Of a stretch of DNA of 64,000 nucleotides, positions 60,454 to 64,000 are shown piece after piece. The notes beneath the pieces are model-generated. The model made no database searches. It was given only the letters and a program-made list of their open reading frames with translations, and was not told the origin of the DNA. The DNA lies in NCBI RefSeq assembly GCF_000720485.1, contig NZ_JOAX01000007.1, positions 186,001-250,000 on the forward strand. The letters run 5' to 3'. Both the position numbers and the translations under genes were made by a program. How positions within the stretch are numbered: the stretch's first letter is position 1; every line of letters starts with the position of its first letter. The stretch comes from Streptomyces ochraceiscleroticus. Lineage in GTDB: Bacteria > Actinomycetota > Actinomycetes > Streptomycetales > Streptomycetaceae.

Positions 60454-61293
60454 ATGCGTGTAGGCAAGGCATCCGACACCGACGTCGAGCAGGTCGGAAC
60501 CATGCGTGAGGGCAAGCTCGACCAGAAGCACCTGCTGTTCGGTGAGGACGACTCGCCCAACAACTACGACCTGAACATGGGACTGACGGGCGGCGGCGGC
60601 TGGCGGACCCCGCGCCACCGGCACAACTTCGACCAGATCCGCTACGTCATTCAGGGCGAGCTGCCCTACACCGAGACCGAGGTGCTGAAGGAGGGCTGGG
60701 TCGGCTACTTCCCCGAGAGCGTCCACTACGGCCCCCAGGAGCGCGCCGAAGGCCTGCGCACCATGGTTCTGCAGTGCGGCGGGGCGAGCGGCCAGGGCTA
60801 CCTGAGCGTCGCGCGGCGCGAGGCAGTGAACGCCGAGCTGAACAAGGTCGGCGAGTTCAAGAAGGGCCTCTACCACTACACCGACGCCAACGGCGTGGCC
60901 CAGACCAAGGACGGCTCGGAAGCGATCTTCGAGCATGCAACGGGCGGCGCGCTCCGGTTCGCGGCTCCGCGTTACACCGATGTCATCGCAATGGACCCGG
61001 ATGCCTACGACTGGCACAAGAGCCAGGACACGGGCGTCGAGGAGAAGTGGCTGGGCCGCTTCACGGAACGCGACCTGCGCATCGGGTTCCTGCGCCTGGA
61101 CGCCGGCGCGGTCTACCAGGCAGGCCAGTTCAACTCCATCGAGATCCTGTTCCAGACCAAGGGCAGGGTGACCGCCGGCGGCACGGAGTACGGGCCCGAG
61201 ACCGGATACGAATTCCTGGCCAACGAAGGTCCGGTACAGGTCGAAGCCGTCGAGCCGACCGAGTTTCTGCGCATGGTGCTGCACACGTTCTGA
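60454..61293 (+). CDS. Cupin-like protein of the acid-sugar operon
   Basis: 279 residues from ATG 60454 (GAAGGAGC upstream). N-terminal cupin motif: TPRHRHNFDQIRYVIQGELPY, then GWVGYFPESVHYGPQ. The second half repeats a beta-barrel-like pattern (RDLRIGFLRLDAGAVYQAG, TAGGTEYGPETGYEFL), so it may be bicupin. It is likely an isomerase, lyase or dioxygenase on the pathway substrate. A strong hairpin follows. Confidence 0.7.
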   Translation: MRVGKASDTDVEQVGTMREGKLDQKHLLFGEDDSPNNYDLNMGLTGGGGWRTPRHRHNFDQIRYVIQGELPYTETEVLKEGWVGYFPESVHYGPQERAEGLRTMVLQCGGASGQGYLSVARREAVNAELNKVGEFKKGLYHYTDANGVAQTKDGSEAIFEHATGGALRFAAPRYTDVIAMDPDAYDWHKSQDTGVEEKWLGRFTERDLRIGFLRLDAGAVYQAGQFNSIEILFQTKGRVTAGGTEYGPETGYEFLANEGPVQVEAVEPTEFLRMVLHTF

Positions 61294-61339
61294 CTCGTCT
61301 CGGGGCAACGCCCATCGACGGCCGCCGCGGGAGTCATCC

Positions 61340-61381
61340 GCATGGCAGGACCGGGACGCGCACTCTGCGGTCCTGCCATGC
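61340..61381 (+). terminator. 14-bp hairpin between cupin and acid-sugar kinase
   Basis: GCATGGCAGGACCG at 61340-61353 pairs perfectly with 61368-61381 (14-base loop). It ends the cupin transcript or attenuates readthrough into the kinase. Confidence 0.7.
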
Positions 61382-61466
61382 GCCCCCAACGTCGGCTCCG
61401 CGCGTGTGACCCGGCGCGACCTCGACCGAGACCTCGTCAACTACTCACAAAGGCAAGGAATTCGCC

Positions 61467-62915
61467 GTGCCCCACCCTCTCCGTGCCCAGACGGGAGCTG
61501 TCGCCGAGGACGTCGTGCTCGACGGGCTGCCACCAGTCCGCGAGGTGAGTGCCGCGGAAGTGGCCGCCCGCACAGCTGAGGGCCCCCGGCTCGTGGTTCT
61601 CGACGACGACCCGACCGGCACCCAGACGGTCGCCGACGTGCCCGTCCTGACCTCCTGGACGGTGGACGACCTGCGCTGGGCGCTGCGCCAGGACAGCTCC
61701 GCCTTCTTCGTCCTTACCAACACCCGCAGCCTGTCCGCCGAGGACGCCGCCGCCCGCAATCGCGAGGTGGTCCGCGCCCTGCACGTGGCGTCGGCAGCCG
61801 AGAAAACCGGATACGTCCTGGCCAGCCGCGGGGACTCGACGCTGCGCGGCCACTTCCCGCTGGAGACTGATGTCCTCTCCGAGACGCTGACTCATCTGGG
61901 TGCCGGAGCTCCGGACGGCGTAGTGGTGGTTCCCGCCTACATCGAGGCGGGTCGGCTGACGATCGACTCCCGCCACTGGATGCGGACGGCCGACGGACTG
62001 CTGCCGGTCGGCGAGAGCGAGTTCGCCCGCGACGCCTCCTTCGGCTACCGCGCATCGACACTGCCCGAGTGGGTCGAGGAGAAGACGGGCGGACGCGTAC
62101 CCGCGGACCAGGTCCTGCGCATCACCCTCGACGACCTACGCCATGGCGGCCCGGAGCACACGGCGCGGCTGCTGTCCTTGCTGCGCGGCGGGCGCACGGC
62201 CGTGGTCGACGCGGTGTGCGACGACGATCTGCGCGTACTTTCCCTGGCCCTGACCCAGGCGGAGGACAACGGCGCACGGCTTCTGTACCGGGTCGGGCCG
62301 TCCTTCGTCAGGGCCCGTGCCGGACAGGCCGCGCGGGCTCCACTTGCCCCGGCGGAACTGCGCCCGCTGCTCGGGGACGCGCCGCACGGACTCATCGTCG
62401 TCGGATCCCATGTCGCGCTTACCACACGGCAGTTGGACCACCTGCGTGAACGCGGCGGAATCACCGAGTACGAGCTCGACGTGGCCGTCCTGCTCGACGA
62501 GGAGCGGCGCGACGCCCACATCGCCGAGGTCGCGGCCGCGGCCGCCGGTGCGCTGGAGACGGCCGATGCCGTGATCAGCACCTCCCGCACGCTGGTGACG
62601 GGTGCCGACGCGGACGACAGTCTGTCCATCTCCCGCCGGGTCTCCGCCGCGCTCGTGGAAACCGTGCGCCAGGTCAACGCCACCCGGCGGCCCGCCTTCG
62701 TCGTCGCGAAGGGCGGTATCACCTCCAGCGACACCGCCACTCACGGCCTGGAAATCCGCCGTGCCTGGGCACGGGGCACACTGCTCCCCGGGATCGTCTC
62801 GCTCTGGGAGCCCGTGGACGGCCCCGCCACCGGCATTCCTTACGTCGTCTTTGCCGGGAACGTCGGCGGTGCCGACGCGCTCGCCGACGCCATCGACCTG
62901 TTGAGGAGTGCCTGA
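61467..62915 (+). CDS. Four-carbon acid sugar kinase (DUF1537/OtnK-like)
   Basis: 482 residues from GTG 61467 (AAGGAA upstream). The N-terminal substrate domain has LVVLDDDPTGTQTVADVPVLTSW, LTNTRSLSAEDAAARN and ASRGDSTLRGHFPLE; the C-terminal ATP domain has VVAKGGITSSDTATHGLEI and LPGIVSLWEPVDGPATGIPYVVFAGNVGG. The family phosphorylates erythronate, threonate and related acid sugars. It is coupled by a TGATG overlap to a class II aldolase. Confidence 0.88.
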   Translation: MPHPLRAQTGAVAEDVVLDGLPPVREVSAAEVAARTAEGPRLVVLDDDPTGTQTVADVPVLTSWTVDDLRWALRQDSSAFFVLTNTRSLSAEDAAARNREVVRALHVASAAEKTGYVLASRGDSTLRGHFPLETDVLSETLTHLGAGAPDGVVVVPAYIEAGRLTIDSRHWMRTADGLLPVGESEFARDASFGYRASTLPEWVEEKTGGRVPADQVLRITLDDLRHGGPEHTARLLSLLRGGRTAVVDAVCDDDLRVLSLALTQAEDNGARLLYRVGPSFVRARAGQAARAPLAPAELRPLLGDAPHGLIVVGSHVALTTRQLDHLRERGGITEYELDVAVLLDEERRDAHIAEVAAAAAGALETADAVISTSRTLVTGADADDSLSISRRVSAALVETVRQVNATRRPAFVVAKGGITSSDTATHGLEIRRAWARGTLLPGIVSLWEPVDGPATGIPYVVFAGNVGGADALADAIDLLRSA

Positions 62916-63778
62916 TGCTGCTGCACGGAACCGATGCCCTGAAGGAGGCCGCAGCCGCCGGCCAGGCCCTGCCCGGGTTCGTCGTCTACAACCTGGAGAC
63001 GGTCCAGGGCATCACGGCCGCCGCGGAGGCCTCCGGTCAGCCCGTCCTCATCCAGGCGGGTGCCAGTCCCTTCAAGCACGCCGGGCGCGACACCCTGATG
63101 CGGCTGGCGCTGGACGCGGCCGGACGCTCCGCCGCCCGTCTCGGGGTGCACCTCGATCACAGCCGGGACCTGGACGAGATCACCGCATGCCTGGAGGCGG
63201 GCTACTCCTCCGTTATGGTCGACGGCTCACATCTGCCGTTCACCGAGAACATCGCGTTGACGAAGGAGGCTGTCCGCCGGGCTCGTGACCACGGCGCCTG
63301 GGTGGAAGCCGAGCTCGGTGCTCTGCCGGGCGACGAGGACGTCTCCACCAACGCCGTCGCACAGGCCGCGGCGATGACCGATCCGCAGCAGGCAGGCGAG
63401 TTCGTGGCCGCGACGGGCGTGGACGCACTCGCCGTCGCCGTCGGCAACGTCCACGGCTTCACCAAGAACCCGGTCCACCTGGCCCTCGATCGGCTGGCCG
63501 AGATCCACGAGGCCGTACCGGTCCCCCTCGTCCTGCACGGCGCCAGCGGTCTGCCCGTCGAGGAGCTCCACGGCGCCCTCGCCCGGGGCGTCGCCAAGGT
63601 CAACGTCAACGCCGAGCTGCGCCGCGCATACCTTGAGGCCGTCCGTACGTCCCTCCCGTCCGCGCTGCCCGGCTCCGACGCCGTCTCCCTGTGGGCGGCA
63701 GGCCGCGACGCGGTCCGGGACACCGCTCTGGAGATCATCGGCCGACTGAGCCCGCACGCCCATGAGGGAAACGCCTGA
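62915..63778 (+). CDS. Class II ketose-bisphosphate aldolase family enzyme
   Basis: 287 residues from ATG 62915. Zinc ligands: VHLDHSRDLDEI, the central Glu region VEAELGALPGDED, and His in GNVHGFTKNP and LVLHGASGLP. It is similar to FbaA/GatY/KbaY; in context it likely cleaves the phosphorylated acid-sugar product of the kinase. Confidence 0.87.
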   Translation: MLLHGTDALKEAAAAGQALPGFVVYNLETVQGITAAAEASGQPVLIQAGASPFKHAGRDTLMRLALDAAGRSAARLGVHLDHSRDLDEITACLEAGYSSVMVDGSHLPFTENIALTKEAVRRARDHGAWVEAELGALPGDEDVSTNAVAQAAAMTDPQQAGEFVAATGVDALAVAVGNVHGFTKNPVHLALDRLAEIHEAVPVPLVLHGASGLPVEELHGALARGVAKVNVNAELRRAYLEAVRTSLPSALPGSDAVSLWAAGRDAVRDTALEIIGRLSPHAHEGNA

Positions 63779-63962
63779 CCTCAACTCAGGCTCTCGGGTC
63801 GCTTCCCGCAGCTGCTTTCGCCGAAGGAAGTCCCACCGCCTATTGGCGGACCCGCCACTCATCGACCTGCACGTTGCGCGCAGCACGTGCCAGTCCTCCG
63901 TCCCACGCTCTTGTGCCGTCCTCTGCACGGAGCCAATGCACCACTCTCTGTAAGGAGCCACC

Positions 63963-64000
63963 GTGTCTGCCACTCCCTCGATTGCCGTTCTGCACACCAG
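63963..64000 (+). CDS. Start of the next gene of the acid-sugar operon (partial)
   Basis: GTG 63963 follows TAAGGAGCCACC, a strong ribosome-binding site, and reads MSATPSIAVLHT to the window end. Too short to identify. Confidence 0.5.
   Translation, partial: MSATPSIAVLHT

Overview
The window is actinomycete DNA, almost certainly Streptomyces. Base composition is very GC-rich, with GTG starts, overlapping stop/start pairs and rare TTA codons. Family markers point the same way: DUF317, DUF4913, DUF2637, WhiB-like, a MAB_1171c-type/ImmA-IrrE pair and RsbW-like ATPases. No tRNA, rRNA, CRISPR array or integrase was found. Positions and residue numbers were counted by hand; family names come from motif recognition, not from database searches.

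Region 1 (1-13 kb) looks like the backbone of an integrated or mobilisable plasmid-type element. At the left edge is a partial protein of the 5-hmdU DNA kinase helical-domain family, divergent from a small ribbon-helix-helix-like protein. A DNA methyltransferase tail, DUF4913, a RelE-like fusion and DUF317 follow. On the minus strand lie a relaxase, MobC, a DUF2637 membrane protein, a WhiB-like protein, a DnaC/IstB-like loader and a replication-initiator-like gene. That initiator gene carries clustered repeats and a 22-bp palindrome inside its coding sequence. Candidate oriT and octamer-repeat sites lie in the same block.

Region 2 (13-28 kb) is accessory. It holds a multi-HTH regulator with an ankyrin protein, an amidohydrolase/MAB_1171c/ImmA set, an F420/PPOX-type protein, a two-gene Trypco2 plus trypsin-STAND conflict system, a GNAT acetyltransferase with an XRE/TPR regulator, and a short plus-strand regulatory operon with an RsbW-like ATPase.

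Region 3 (28.2-34.2 kb) is a tight plus-strand operon. Its first gene is a thymidylate-synthase-family enzyme whose residue equivalent to E. coli N177 is Asp, as in dCMP/CMP hydroxymethylases. It is followed by an NDK homologue, a radical SAM enzyme, a DEDDh exonuclease, a P-loop kinase, an aldo/keto reductase, a degenerate Nudix-like protein and a methyltransferase. Two genes carry TTA codons. I infer a modified-pyrimidine nucleotide pathway, either a nucleoside natural product or DNA base hypermodification. A 24-codon truncated ORF marks the end of this accessory DNA near 34.3 kb.

Region 4 (34.3-64 kb) is a catabolic island. It contains two MmgE/PrpD paralogues, four MFS transporters plus the remnant of a fifth, five SDRs, three aldehyde dehydrogenases, a tartrate/isopropylmalate-type dehydrogenase, a Zn-alcohol dehydrogenase, a ketopantoate-reductase-like enzyme, an HpcH/HpaI aldolase, an acid-sugar kinase (DUF1537) with a class II aldolase, two cupins, an MBL hydrolase and a LysR regulator. 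Three operons share an almost identical 34-bp promoter/operator element at 45291, 55839 and 60295, so they probably form one regulon for an unknown hydroxy-acid or acid-sugar substrate. Inside the island, a deletion has joined a truncated P450 gene to the last codons of a transporter, and an IS5-type transposase remnant is present.
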